From Candidatus Vogelbacteria bacterium RIFOXYD1_FULL_44_32 (GTDB lineage Bacteria; Patescibacteriota; Minisyncoccia; Phycocordibacterales; XYD1-FULL-46-19), in contig MHTJ01000004.1 of the NCBI GenBank assembly GCA_001823065.1, positions 2,476 to 37,838 on the forward strand: DNA of 35,363 nt, given 5' to 3'. The notes under the pieces are model-generated. The model was not told the origin of the DNA. It did no database searches and saw nothing but the letters and a program-made list of their open reading frames with translations. Of the stretch, positions 17,207 to 25,447 are shown piece after piece. A program made the position numbers and the translations under genes. Positions within the stretch are counted from its first letter, which is position 1; every line of letters begins with the position of its first letter.

Positions 17207-17808
17207 TCGGTCCAAACAAAAATAAGCAAGGTTTTACGCTCATTGAGACTTTTGTCGCGGTGTTGATTTTAGTGTTTGCGGTCATCGCTCCTCTTGGTCT
17301 CTTGGCACGAGCTATTAGTGATGGTAATTTTGCTAAAAACCAGGTCATCGCTTATTTTTTGGCCCAGGAAGGGATAGAACTAGTTATAAATAAACGAGAT
17401 AATAATATAGCACCAAGTGGTGAGGGGGAGATTGATCCCAATTCTTGGCTTAATGATATGGCGCCCTGTTCGGCGAATGGATGTAACCCTACTTTGGAGC
17501 TTGAATTTAGGGCTTGCTCTAATACAGATATGGAGGCTGTTGATTATGGGGGTAGGGGTAATTGTCAATTATATTTGACTGGAAATGAAGATGCCAATAC
17601 TTATAGCGTGGGAAATTTCAATACCGATACTCCTTCTTTATTTTCACGTCAGGTTAAAATAAGTGATATTGTGGGCAAACCGGGGCAGAGGCTAGTTACT
17701 TCTAAAGTAATTTGGTCAGAAAAAAACAAAATTAACAAGACGGAAATATCAACGATCATTCAGAATCTACTTTCTCCACCACCCTCGGCTGTTGAGGTAG
17801 AATTTTAA
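17203..17808 (+). CDS. Minor pilin-like protein (PilV/GspI type)
   Basis: This 201-residue protein has leader MIGPNKNKQG followed by FTLIETFVAVLILVFAVIAP. The next segment, KNQVIAYFLAQEGIELVINKRDNN, is typical of PilV/GspI minor pilins (A-x-x-LAQEG-x-E). Cysteines cluster in the middle. It overlaps the previous gene by ATGA and precedes the PilX-like gene by 6 nt. Confidence 0.82.
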   Translation: MIGPNKNKQGFTLIETFVAVLILVFAVIAPLGLLARAISDGNFAKNQVIAYFLAQEGIELVINKRDNNIAPSGEGEIDPNSWLNDMAPCSANGCNPTLELEFRACSNTDMEAVDYGGRGNCQLYLTGNEDANTYSVGNFNTDTPSLFSRQVKISDIVGKPGQRLVTSKVIWSEKNKINKTEISTIIQNLLSPPPSAVEVEF

Positions 17809-17814
17809 TTTAAT

Positions 17815-18309
17815 ATGATATCTACTAAATCAAAAAAGGGGTTTGTAATATTGTATGCGGTTCTCGTGGCCGGTGTGGTTTCAATGAGTGGAATTTTGCT
17901 GGCCAATATTATTGTCAAACAACTGGTTTTGTCTTCAATCGGTCGTGAATCACAATCGGCTTATTATGCCGCCAATGCCGGAGCGGAGTGTGCTGAATAT
18001 GGTGAGGTCAACAACTTTTTTGGCAAGTTTGATAGCGAAGATACTTTAATGGAACCAGCATTGGCGTGGACTGATTTGCAATGTATCGATATAGATGAAT
18101 CAAGTGGTGGGCCCAATCCACAAGGTGACCTTGAATATTTTTTACGTGTTGATCCAGATAGTGGCGCTAGTTGTGCTGATGTTCATATTGTTGTTCGACC
18201 CGGTGGTGCCCTAATTACCTCGCGCGGGATAAATTTCTGCAATAACCCCGACCACCCCCGCGCAGTCGCTAAGGAAATATATCGAGTTAGCAGTGGTGAG
18301 TCTAGTTAA
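17815..18309 (+). CDS. PilX-like minor pilin protein
   Basis: This 164-residue protein has a short basic N-terminus (MISTKSKKG), then FVILYAVLVAGVVSMSGILLANI and the block SQSAYYAANAGAECAEYG. PilX/GspK-like minor pilins have an equivalent helix followed by AxxxAxAGxE. The +5 Glu of typical pilins is not present, which is common for this type. It ends the minor-pilin operon. Confidence 0.75.
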   Translation: MISTKSKKGFVILYAVLVAGVVSMSGILLANIIVKQLVLSSIGRESQSAYYAANAGAECAEYGEVNNFFGKFDSEDTLMEPALAWTDLQCIDIDESSGGPNPQGDLEYFLRVDPDSGASCADVHIVVRPGGALITSRGINFCNNPDHPRAVAKEIYRVSSGESS

Positions 18310-18335
18310 TATTTGCCCCAGCTTCTTTTAGGCGG

Positions 18336-20330
<1,995 letters not shown>

Positions 20331-20355
20331 TATGGTCGGTAGGGAAAAATGGTGA

Positions 20356-20361
20356 TATTAT
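20356..20361 (+). promoter_or_regulatory. TATTAT -10 box, leaderless gatC start
   Basis: TATTAT ends 6 nt before the gatC ATG, predicting a transcript that begins at or next to the start codon. The gap to ligA is only 37 nt. Confidence 0.45.
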
Positions 20362-20367
20362 GGGTCT

Positions 20368-20670
20368 ATGATTGAGATAAAAGAGGTAGAAGCTTTGGCG
20401 GGGCTAGCTCGTCTGTCTTTGACTGACAGTGAAAAAGCTAAATTACATCAAGATTTGGAGTCTATTTTGGGCTATATTTCGGAGCTGAACAAAGCTCCAA
20501 CTTTGGTGGTGGCGAAGCAAGATTTAGGGCTGGTTAAAAATGTCTGGCGCGAAGACGAAAATATTAATGAGCGTAAATCTTTCACGGCTAAAATTTTAGC
20601 GGATGCCCCCCGCACTAAAAATGGTTATTTTGAGGTGAAAAAAATATTGGACACCAATTTTGAGGCCTAA
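20368..20670 (+). CDS. gatC: Aspartyl/glutamyl-tRNA amidotransferase subunit C
   Basis: GatC is the small subunit that clamps GatA to GatB in the enzyme converting Glu-tRNA(Gln) and Asp-tRNA(Asn). This 100-residue protein shows the family pattern EVEALAGLARLSLTDSEKAKLHQDLESILGYISELN at the N-terminus and a C-terminal FEVKKIL block. It starts 37 nt after ligA and is 3 nt before gatA. No gatB is present in this window, so the subunit set is split. Confidence 0.93.
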   Translation: MIEIKEVEALAGLARLSLTDSEKAKLHQDLESILGYISELNKAPTLVVAKQDLGLVKNVWREDENINERKSFTAKILADAPRTKNGYFEVKKILDTNFEA

Positions 20671-20673
20671 CTT

Positions 20674-22095
20674 ATGGACAGTAAATTTTCTAATCTAACA
20701 ATCGAGACAGCCGGAGCGGGTTTTCGCGCTGGTGATTTTGCGCCGACCGACTTGGCTAATTTTTATTTGACCCGAATCAAAGCCAAAAATTCGGATTTAA
20801 ATGCTTATCTAGAAGTATATGATGATGTTTTAGCTCAAGCGGAACAGGTCACTAAAATATTAAAACAGAATTCTGATTCTAAGTTGGCGGGCATCCCTTT
20901 GGCAATCAAAGATAACATTCTCATTGATGGTAAAATCGCTTCGGCTGGCTCAAAAATGTTGGCCAATTATGTCGCCGTCTATGATGCCACGGTCATAAAA
21001 AAACTAAAACAAGCAGGGGCAATTTTTCTGGGCCGAGCCAATATGGATGAATTTGCGATGGGGGGTTCGACCGAAAATTCAGCCTTTGGCCCGACGGGTA
21101 ATCCGTTTGATAAAACCAGAGTGGCCGGGGGCTCGTCGGGTGGTTCGGCGGCCGCCGTGGGGGCCAATTTGGCTTTGGCCGCCCTCGGGTCGGACACGGG
21201 TGGCTCTATTCGCCAACCGGCTAGTTTTTGTGGGGTGGTTGGCTTGAAGCCAACCTACGGTACAGTTTCGCGCTACGGCGTGGTGGCGATGGCTTCATCA
21301 CTAGATCAAATTGGGCCTCTGACTAAAACTGTCGCTGATGCCGAGCTGGTTTATCGCGTTATTAGTGGTCGTGATGAGAAAGATTCTACCACGATTGATC
21401 CGCAGGTTATGGTGGTGCCGGAAAAAATGACAATTGGTGTCCCTTATGACTTTTTGGCATCGGGGGTGGATCCGGTGGTGTTGGCTAATTTTAATTTGGT
21501 CCTCGACCAATTAAAAAAAACCGGGCACACTGTCAAAGAAGTTTCTTTACCCAATCTTAAATATTCGCTCGCTAGTTATTATGTGTTGATGCCGGCTGAA
21601 AGCTCGACCAACCTGGGGCGGTTTGATGGTTTGCGTTATGGAGCCCTCCAGGAAGGAAAAAATTTGTTGGAGGAATATATGAATTCCCGCGGGGTAGGAT
21701 TTGGGCCAGAGGTGAGACGGCGGATTATTTTAGGTACCTATGTTTTGTCGGCTGGCTACTATGATGCCTATTATGGCAAGGCGACCGCGGTGCGAGAGCT
21801 GATCAGAGGGGATTATGTTAAAGCATTTAGTAAAGACGGAGCCGGGGTGGATGTTATTATGACCCCGACCGCACCCACTCCTGCGTTTAAAATTGGTGAA
21901 AAAGTTGATGATCCATTGCAGATGTATCTGGAAGACATTTTTACGGTGCCGGCCAACCTAGCTGGTGTACCGGCGCTCGCCGTACCATCAGGTAAAACCG
22001 ACAGTGGGCTACCACTGGGGGTGCAAATTACCGGCCCGCATTTTGGTGAGGATATCTTATTTGCGCTGGGCCGAGAAATTGAGACAATAATATAA
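20674..22095 (+). CDS. gatA: Aspartyl/glutamyl-tRNA amidotransferase subunit A
   Basis: GatA is the amidase subunit that releases ammonia from glutamine. The Ser-cisSer-Lys triad is intact: K79 in LAIKDN, S154 in AGGSSGGSAA and S178 in GSDTGGSIRQP. GVVGLKPTYG follows. At 473 residues it is of normal length. It follows gatC and its stop overlaps the start of the next gene by 1 nt (TAATG), so that gene may be coupled to it. Confidence 0.96.
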   Translation: MDSKFSNLTIETAGAGFRAGDFAPTDLANFYLTRIKAKNSDLNAYLEVYDDVLAQAEQVTKILKQNSDSKLAGIPLAIKDNILIDGKIASAGSKMLANYVAVYDATVIKKLKQAGAIFLGRANMDEFAMGGSTENSAFGPTGNPFDKTRVAGGSSGGSAAAVGANLALAALGSDTGGSIRQPASFCGVVGLKPTYGTVSRYGVVAMASSLDQIGPLTKTVADAELVYRVISGRDEKDSTTIDPQVMVVPEKMTIGVPYDFLASGVDPVVLANFNLVLDQLKKTGHTVKEVSLPNLKYSLASYYVLMPAESSTNLGRFDGLRYGALQEGKNLLEEYMNSRGVGFGPEVRRRIILGTYVLSAGYYDAYYGKATAVRELIRGDYVKAFSKDGAGVDVIMTPTAPTPAFKIGEKVDDPLQMYLEDIFTVPANLAGVPALAVPSGKTDSGLPLGVQITGPHFGEDILFALGREIETII

Positions 22096-22643
22096 TGATC
22101 ACCTCTCTCAATCCATTGTATTTTATCAATTGGCTTTATGAAGCTATTGGTGGGTGGCTTACTTTTTCGGTGGTTACAATTTTTATGGCTAAAGCGATTT
22201 GGACGGCGCTTAGTGTCGTATTGTCGGTGGTTCTAGTGATAATTTTAATAAAAAAGAACGAATTAAAAAAATTAGACCGGGCTGAATATAAGGAGGCGAT
22301 GAGACAAGCAACAACCAAAGCCGACAGCAATCGTAATGAAGCCTGGGAGAAAATTTTGTCTCACCTAGAGTCGGGTAATCAATCTGATTGGAAGTTGGCA
22401 ATTTTGGAAGCCGACACTATTTTGGATTCATTGGTGCAGAAAATGGGTTACAAGGGCGAAAATCTAGGGGAGCGTTTGAAGAATGTAGAGCCCAGTGATT
22501 TCCTAACTTTAAATGAAGCTTGGGAAGCGCACAAAATTCGTAATGCTATTGCTCACGAGGCGGGGTATGAGCTAAACCAACGGGAGGCCAAACGCGTTAT
22601 GAAATTATTTGAAAGTGTTTTCCGCGAGTTTGGGTATTTATAA
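22095..22643 (+). CDS. Membrane protein with HEPN-like C-terminal domain
   Basis: This 182-residue protein has one or two N-terminal membrane helices (about 20-52), then a charged soluble domain. Near the C-terminus, AWEAHKIRNAIAHEAGYEL contains R-N-A-I-A-H, which matches the RxxxxH motif of HEPN domains, preceded and followed by helices as in that fold. HEPN domains are often RNA nucleases or toxin parts but may be inactive. It overlaps the gatA stop by 1 nt. I do not recognise a named family. The HEPN reading is inference from a short motif. Confidence 0.55.
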   Translation: MITSLNPLYFINWLYEAIGGWLTFSVVTIFMAKAIWTALSVVLSVVLVIILIKKNELKKLDRAEYKEAMRQATTKADSNRNEAWEKILSHLESGNQSDWKLAILEADTILDSLVQKMGYKGENLGERLKNVEPSDFLTLNEAWEAHKIRNAIAHEAGYELNQREAKRVMKLFESVFREFGYL

Positions 22644-22645
22644 AT

Positions 22646-23212
22646 CTACCTCTGTTCTTCTCGTAAAATCTGGGCTTGATAAATAGTTGCAAGTACCTGA
22701 ATAATTCCCATAACAATAAATAAGGTAGCAAAAGAAAAATAATGAACAATAGTACCACCGATGATTATAGCTATGGCTGTAACCATTTTTGTTTGGCCGT
22801 CGGCCAAACCCCAAATGTAGCCATCATTATCTTTGTCAGAATATTTATCATAAAGAGCCATCCAAGTTGGGTTACATAGGGCAAGGGCAATACCAAGTCC
22901 AGCTTGAACTAGAAACAAGTGAATAGGGTTTTGGACAAAGATATAACTAAAAGTAAAAATAGCAGTTAGGGCATAGCCGGCGACCATTAGCTTTTCTTTA
23001 CTATATCTGTCGGATATTTTGCCTACCACTATTACCATTAGGCCGGTGGCAAACAAGTATATTGCCCAAGCCCAAGTAATTTCCAGAATATCACCGCCAA
23101 TCCTTTCGGTAAAAACAGCCAGGAGGGGACCCAACATACCGTCAGCAAAATTCCAGATATTACTACCCATAAGTAAGATTTTTTCTTTCGTGTGTAAAGA
23201 ATATTTTTTCAT
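22646..23212 (-). CDS. Half-size MFS transporter-like protein
   Basis: This 188-residue protein has about six membrane helices, half of a usual 12-helix MFS transporter. The loop between helices 2 and 3, VGKISDRYSKEKLM (about 63-76), matches MFS motif A (GxxxDRxGRR). The C-terminus ends cleanly in REEQR. It could be a natural six-helix form that dimerises, or the remnant of a longer gene. No second half is found in the adjacent sequence. The substrate cannot be predicted. It is convergent with the preceding gene, 2 nt apart. Confidence 0.7.
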   Translation of the reverse strand: MKKYSLHTKEKILLMGSNIWNFADGMLGPLLAVFTERIGGDILEITWAWAIYLFATGLMVIVVGKISDRYSKEKLMVAGYALTAIFTFSYIFVQNPIHLFLVQAGLGIALALCNPTWMALYDKYSDKDNDGYIWGLADGQTKMVTAIAIIIGGTIVHYFSFATLFIVMGIIQVLATIYQAQILREEQR

Positions 23213-23227
23213 AAAGTTAATTATATC

Positions 23228-23257
23228 AAAAAGAGACAGCCTTGGCTGTCTCTTTTT
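23228..23257. terminator. Terminator between endonuclease-like gene and MFS gene
   Basis: AAAAAGAGACAGCC and GGCTGTCTCTTTTT form a perfect 14-bp stem around TT, with T-runs at the 3' end on both strands. It ends transcription from the minus-strand gene at 23287 before the MFS start. Confidence 0.8.
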
Positions 23258-23262
23258 GTATT

Positions 23263-23279
23263 TTGTTGCGGGAGCCGGA
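23263..23279 (-). repeat. 17-bp inverted copy of the tRNA-fMet 3' end
   Basis: Read on the minus strand, these 17 bases equal plus-strand 24373-24389, the last 14 nt of tRNA-fMet plus 3 nt beyond. It lies directly after the stop of the endonuclease-like gene. The two copies are inverted relative to one another and bracket that gene and the tRNA. Confidence 0.75.
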
Positions 23280-23286
23280 CTTTTTA

Positions 23287-23964
23287 CTATCGTGACGATA
23301 TTTCTTTGAGGGCTGACAGGATTTGGGTTCTAATACCACTACCGTTTCTAATTTTTATTCTTAAGGTGCCAAAGTGTATTTGGTAATTTTTGTAGTTTCT
23401 CAATACTTTTGTTTTAACTAGACTCGTCTTAGTGAATTGGCTTATATCAGTGCCGGTTAGTGAGCACCAATATTTAAGTACTTCATTGACACGGTGTTTG
23501 TGAATTTCATTTATACTGACTCTTAAAATTAAATTTTCTCTTTTTACTTTGTATATTTGCTCTAGCCATTTGATAATTATTAAAATAATTTTTGGGTCAC
23601 TATTTGTAAATCCAAATTCATTATTTCCTTTTTTATATCCTTCACCCCAATATAGAGCGAGTCCGGCTATGTATAGATCTCTTTTACTCCACTTCCCAAT
23701 GCTATTTTTCCCAGCATTCTCATCATCTTGTTTTTTCTTTTGCTGTATTTGTCTCCTAATATTATTATATTTTTTTAAGGATTTTATCCCCGCAAAATAT
23801 CGGTTTTTTGTTAAAATAATCTTTTGGTTTTTGGAAAGTACAATATCTTTACACCAGCGACTGACTGTGCTTTGACTAATATTTAAAACTAATGATATTT
23901 TTTTAATACCTAAACCATTTTGGCGCAAAATCATTGCTTCTTTTTTCTTTTCAGGCAAAGACAT
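23287..23964 (-). CDS. HTH protein with LAGLIDADG-like motif
   Basis: This 225-residue protein starts with a helix-turn-helix (about 7-42, LRQNGLGIKKISLVLNISQS, then TVSRW) of the resolvase/transposase type. A basic linker (about 60-95) follows, then YIAGLALYWGEGYKKG at about 98-112, which resembles a single LAGLIDADG motif with an acidic residue in the catalytic place. A beta-rich remainder follows. One motif implies a homodimer if it is an endonuclease. It is divergent from, and 104 nt before, the intron-split tRNA-fMet. Composition is more A/T-rich than the neighbours, which suggests transfer. Nuclease activity is inferred. Confidence 0.65.
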   Translation of the reverse strand: MSLPEKKKEAMILRQNGLGIKKISLVLNISQSTVSRWCKDIVLSKNQKIILTKNRYFAGIKSLKKYNNIRRQIQQKKKQDDENAGKNSIGKWSKRDLYIAGLALYWGEGYKKGNNEFGFTNSDPKIILIIIKWLEQIYKVKRENLILRVSINEIHKHRVNEVLKYWCSLTGTDISQFTKTSLVKTKVLRNYKNYQIHFGTLRIKIRNGSGIRTQILSALKEISSR

Positions 23965-23973
23965 AAAATAAGA

Positions 23974-23990
23974 CTACTGTTTACAGGTAG
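23974..23990. promoter_or_regulatory. Imperfect palindrome at the endonuclease-like gene start
   Basis: CTACTGTTTACAGGTAG is a near-palindrome between the -10 box (TATACT on the minus strand, 23994-23989) and the start codon at 23964. Its place suits an operator for autoregulation by the encoded HTH protein. This is inference from symmetry and position. Confidence 0.35.
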
Positions 23991-24018
23991 TATAACATAT
24001 ATAAGTTATTTTTAATAT

Positions 24019-24047
24019 TTGCATGATATCTTATTTTAAGGTAAGAT
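24019..24047 (+). promoter_or_regulatory. tRNA-fMet promoter
   Basis: TTGCAT (24019-24024) and TAAGAT (24042-24047) are 17 nt apart. The predicted start near 24054 lies about 15 nt before the first tRNA base. Confidence 0.6.
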
Positions 24048-24068
24048 ATATTTGTTAGTGAAATATAT

Positions 24069-24386
24069 CGCGGGATAGAGGAGAGGTACCTCGGGAGGCT
24101 CAAATTGGGCTCACTATCCAGTAATGGGTAATGGAAACCCTGCCAAATTCGGTGAAACCTTCTTCGTTAAAAGCGAATGGCAACGCCGAGCCAAGCCGAG
24201 CACTACTTTTGGTTTCTAGAATATTCTAGAATTCAAAAGTGGTGCTCGGAAGGTGTAGAGACTAGACGACAGGCACCCTATTATGTAGGGTGAAGGCATA
24301 GTCCAGACCACAAACTTAATATAGGCAGTGAAAACTGTAGTGGTAAGCATAACCTCCAGACGCCGGTTCGATTCCGGCTCCCGCAA
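24069..24386 (+). tRNA. Initiator tRNA-fMet(CAT), split by a group I intron
   Basis: Exons 24069-24100 and 24348-24386 join to a 71-nt initiator tRNA. The acceptor CGCGGGA/TCCCGCA has the C1:A72 mismatch that marks bacterial initiators. The D arm is GAGG/CCTC, the anticodon stem GGAGG/CCTCC ends in consecutive G:C pairs, the loop is CTCATAA and the T arm is GCCGG-TTCGATT-CCGGC. No CCA is encoded. The intron sits between T33 and C34, just before the anticodon. Cells need this tRNA for translation start, so the intron must be removed efficiently. Confidence 0.93.
24101..24347 (+). ncRNA. Group I intron in tRNA-fMet (247 nt, IC3-like)
   Basis: All four core elements are visible: P (AATTCGGTGAAACC, from 24146), Q (near 24183-24196, GAGCCAAGCC), R (24250-24268, GTAGAGACTAGACG) and S (24292-24304, GAAGGCATAGTCC). 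GACTA in R pairs with TAGTC in S to form P7. A long P6-like hairpin spans 24196-24249. The 5' exon ends in U and the intron ends in G, as required. A 4-bp P1 (GGCU with GGCT, U:G at the splice site) can form. It contains no ORF. It resembles the introns known in cyanobacterial tRNA genes, including initiator tRNA. Confidence 0.9.
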
Positions 24387-24390
24387 CAAG

Positions 24391-24420
24391 AAGAATGACC
24401 GCTAAAAAGCGGTCATTCTT
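24391..24420 (+). terminator. Hairpin terminator after tRNA-fMet
   Basis: AAGAATGACCGCT and AGCGGTCATTCTT form a perfect 13-bp stem around AAAA, 5 nt after the tRNA. The T-tract is short, so processing or termination are both possible. Confidence 0.65.
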
Positions 24421-24458
24421 GTCAGGGATAATTTTAAAGTAGATAATTGTAAGGATAT

Positions 24459-24531
24459 GTCGGGGTAGCTCAGTTGGTAGAGCACAGGACTCATAAGCCT
24501 GGGGTCGTGGGTTCGATCCCCACCTCCGACA
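24459..24531 (+). tRNA. Elongator tRNA-Met(CAT)
   Basis: The cloverleaf has acceptor GTCGGGG/CTCCGAC, D arm GCTC/GAGC, anticodon loop CTCATAA with anticodon CAT, and T arm GTGGG-TTCGATC-CCCAC. Discriminator A is followed by encoded CCA (24532-24534). The anticodon could also belong to a lysidine-modified tRNA-Ile. The body looks like elongator Met. It is intact and has no intron. Confidence 0.9.
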
Positions 24532-24567
24532 CCACAAATAAACCAACAGTTTATTTGTGGTGTCGGA
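24525..24567. repeat. 19-bp perfect inverted repeat covering the tRNA-Met 3' end
   Basis: TCCGACACCACAAATAAAC is repeated in inverse after a 5-nt loop (CAACA). The left arm includes tRNA-Met acceptor bases and CCA, so in the transcript this hairpin would compete with the acceptor stem of the tRNA. It joins the tRNA to a tRNA-Met-like relic on the other strand. Confidence 0.85.
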
Positions 24568-24685
24568 AACAACCAAACTGCTTTGGTTGTGTGGTGGGGG
24601 TCGAAAAGGTTGAGATTGTCGGAGTGAGCGTAGCGAAATGAGACGCGAAACCTGTACTGTTCCCGTAGGGAAAGATCCCCCGACA
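24558..24685 (-). pseudogene. Decayed tRNA-Met-like copy, inverted
   Basis: Read on the minus strand from 24685, blocks matching tRNA-Met appear in the right order: TGTCGGGG (acceptor 5' strand), ACAGG (24655-24651), CTCAT with the anticodon (24642-24638), TTCGACCCCCACC (T arm, 24605-24593) and TCCGACACCA (acceptor and CCA, down to 24558). Between them are insertions, including the hairpin ACAACCAAA/TTTGGTTGT and a GAGTGAGCGTAGCGAAATGAG-like palindromic segment. No complete cloverleaf forms. I read it as an inverted, insertion-broken duplicate of the neighbouring tRNA. Confidence 0.45.
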
Positions 24686-24748
24686 CTAGAATAGTCCCAG
24701 ACCTAATTTTTTGTTTATAAGTGATTAGGTAAAACACCTGTCACGTAA

Positions 24749-24754
24749 TATAAT
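24749..24754 (+). promoter_or_regulatory. TATAAT -10 box, leaderless GTG start of the LAGLIDADG gene
   Basis: A consensus TATAAT ends 6 nt before the GTG at 24761. With no Shine-Dalgarno sequence between, it predicts a leaderless mRNA and also supports GTG as the real start. Confidence 0.55.
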
Positions 24755-24760
24755 ATTTGT

Positions 24761-25447
24761 GTGCCAGTATACAAGTATGTAGATAAAGGTTTTTTTAAGA
24801 AATGGTCACCCAATATGGCCTATGTTTTAGGATTTTTTGCGGCTGACGGGTATATAACTCACAATAAACGTGGGGCATATTTTTGGTGTATCCAAATTAC
24901 AGATAAAAAATTATTAGAACAGATTAAAAATATAATTAAGGCGGAGCATAAAATAAGCACAAGACCAAAGACAGGTAGTGCCAACACTATTTACCGCCTA
25001 CAGATCGGTAGTATTGAGATGTGTTATGATTTGCAAAAATTGGGTTTTATGGAACGTAAGACTAAAAATATGGTTGTGCCTAAAGTACCGCTAGAATATT
25101 TTCCCTATTTTGTTCGTGGTTATTTTGATGGGGACGGAAATGTCTGGACTGGTTATCTAAACAAAGATAGGAAGCAACCCACTTTGGCTATCACCTTAGC
25201 TTTTACTTCTTGTTCCAAGACTTTTTTGAGTCAATTATGGGATAAATTAAAACAATCGGGTGTTAAGGGAGGTTCGATCTATCAGTCTCAAGGAAATTAT
25301 TGCCGACTTCAATTTGGGACTGCTGATACTTTGAAAATTTACAGAATTATGTATAATCAGTCTGTCCTTGTTAAATCTAGTCTTTTTCTGGAAAGAAAGA
25401 GAAGAGTTTTTGATAAGTACAATAAGTTGAAGCGCTTGCGGTCGTAG
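24761..25447 (+). CDS. LAGLIDADG homing endonuclease overlapping tRNA-Asp
   Basis: This 228-residue protein has two LAGLIDADG motifs, YVLGFFAADGYI (21-32) and FVRGYFDGDGNV (117-128), with catalytic aspartates D29 and D125, and so is a single-chain enzyme of the LAGLIDADG_3-like kind. Both halves show the beta-strand saddle pattern (for example FWCIQITDKKLLEQI, TLAITLAFTSCSKTFL). Such enzymes cut a long DNA site, typically the intron-less allele of their host gene. It lies outside the intron, upstream. Its last three codons and TAG stop are the first ten bases of tRNA-Asp. GTG start is supported by the -10 box at 24749. Confidence 0.88.
   Translation: MPVYKYVDKGFFKKWSPNMAYVLGFFAADGYITHNKRGAYFWCIQITDKKLLEQIKNIIKAEHKISTRPKTGSANTIYRLQIGSIEMCYDLQKLGFMERKTKNMVVPKVPLEYFPYFVRGYFDGDGNVWTGYLNKDRKQPTLAITLAFTSCSKTFLSQLWDKLKQSGVKGGSIYQSQGNYCRLQFGTADTLKIYRIMYNQSVLVKSSLFLERKRRVFDKYNKLKRLRS

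Noticed and set aside
23309-23345. C-terminal tail GSGIRTQILSAL of the HTH protein as antisense tRNA sequence
   Set aside because: The DNA only loosely resembles a T arm (GGGTTCTAATACC) and no cloverleaf forms, so I kept it as protein sequence.
24316-24737. Minus-strand open frames with GSNPRPQAYESCALPTELP-like peptides
   Set aside because: These are reverse translations of tRNA-Met and tRNA-fMet, a known false-gene pattern.
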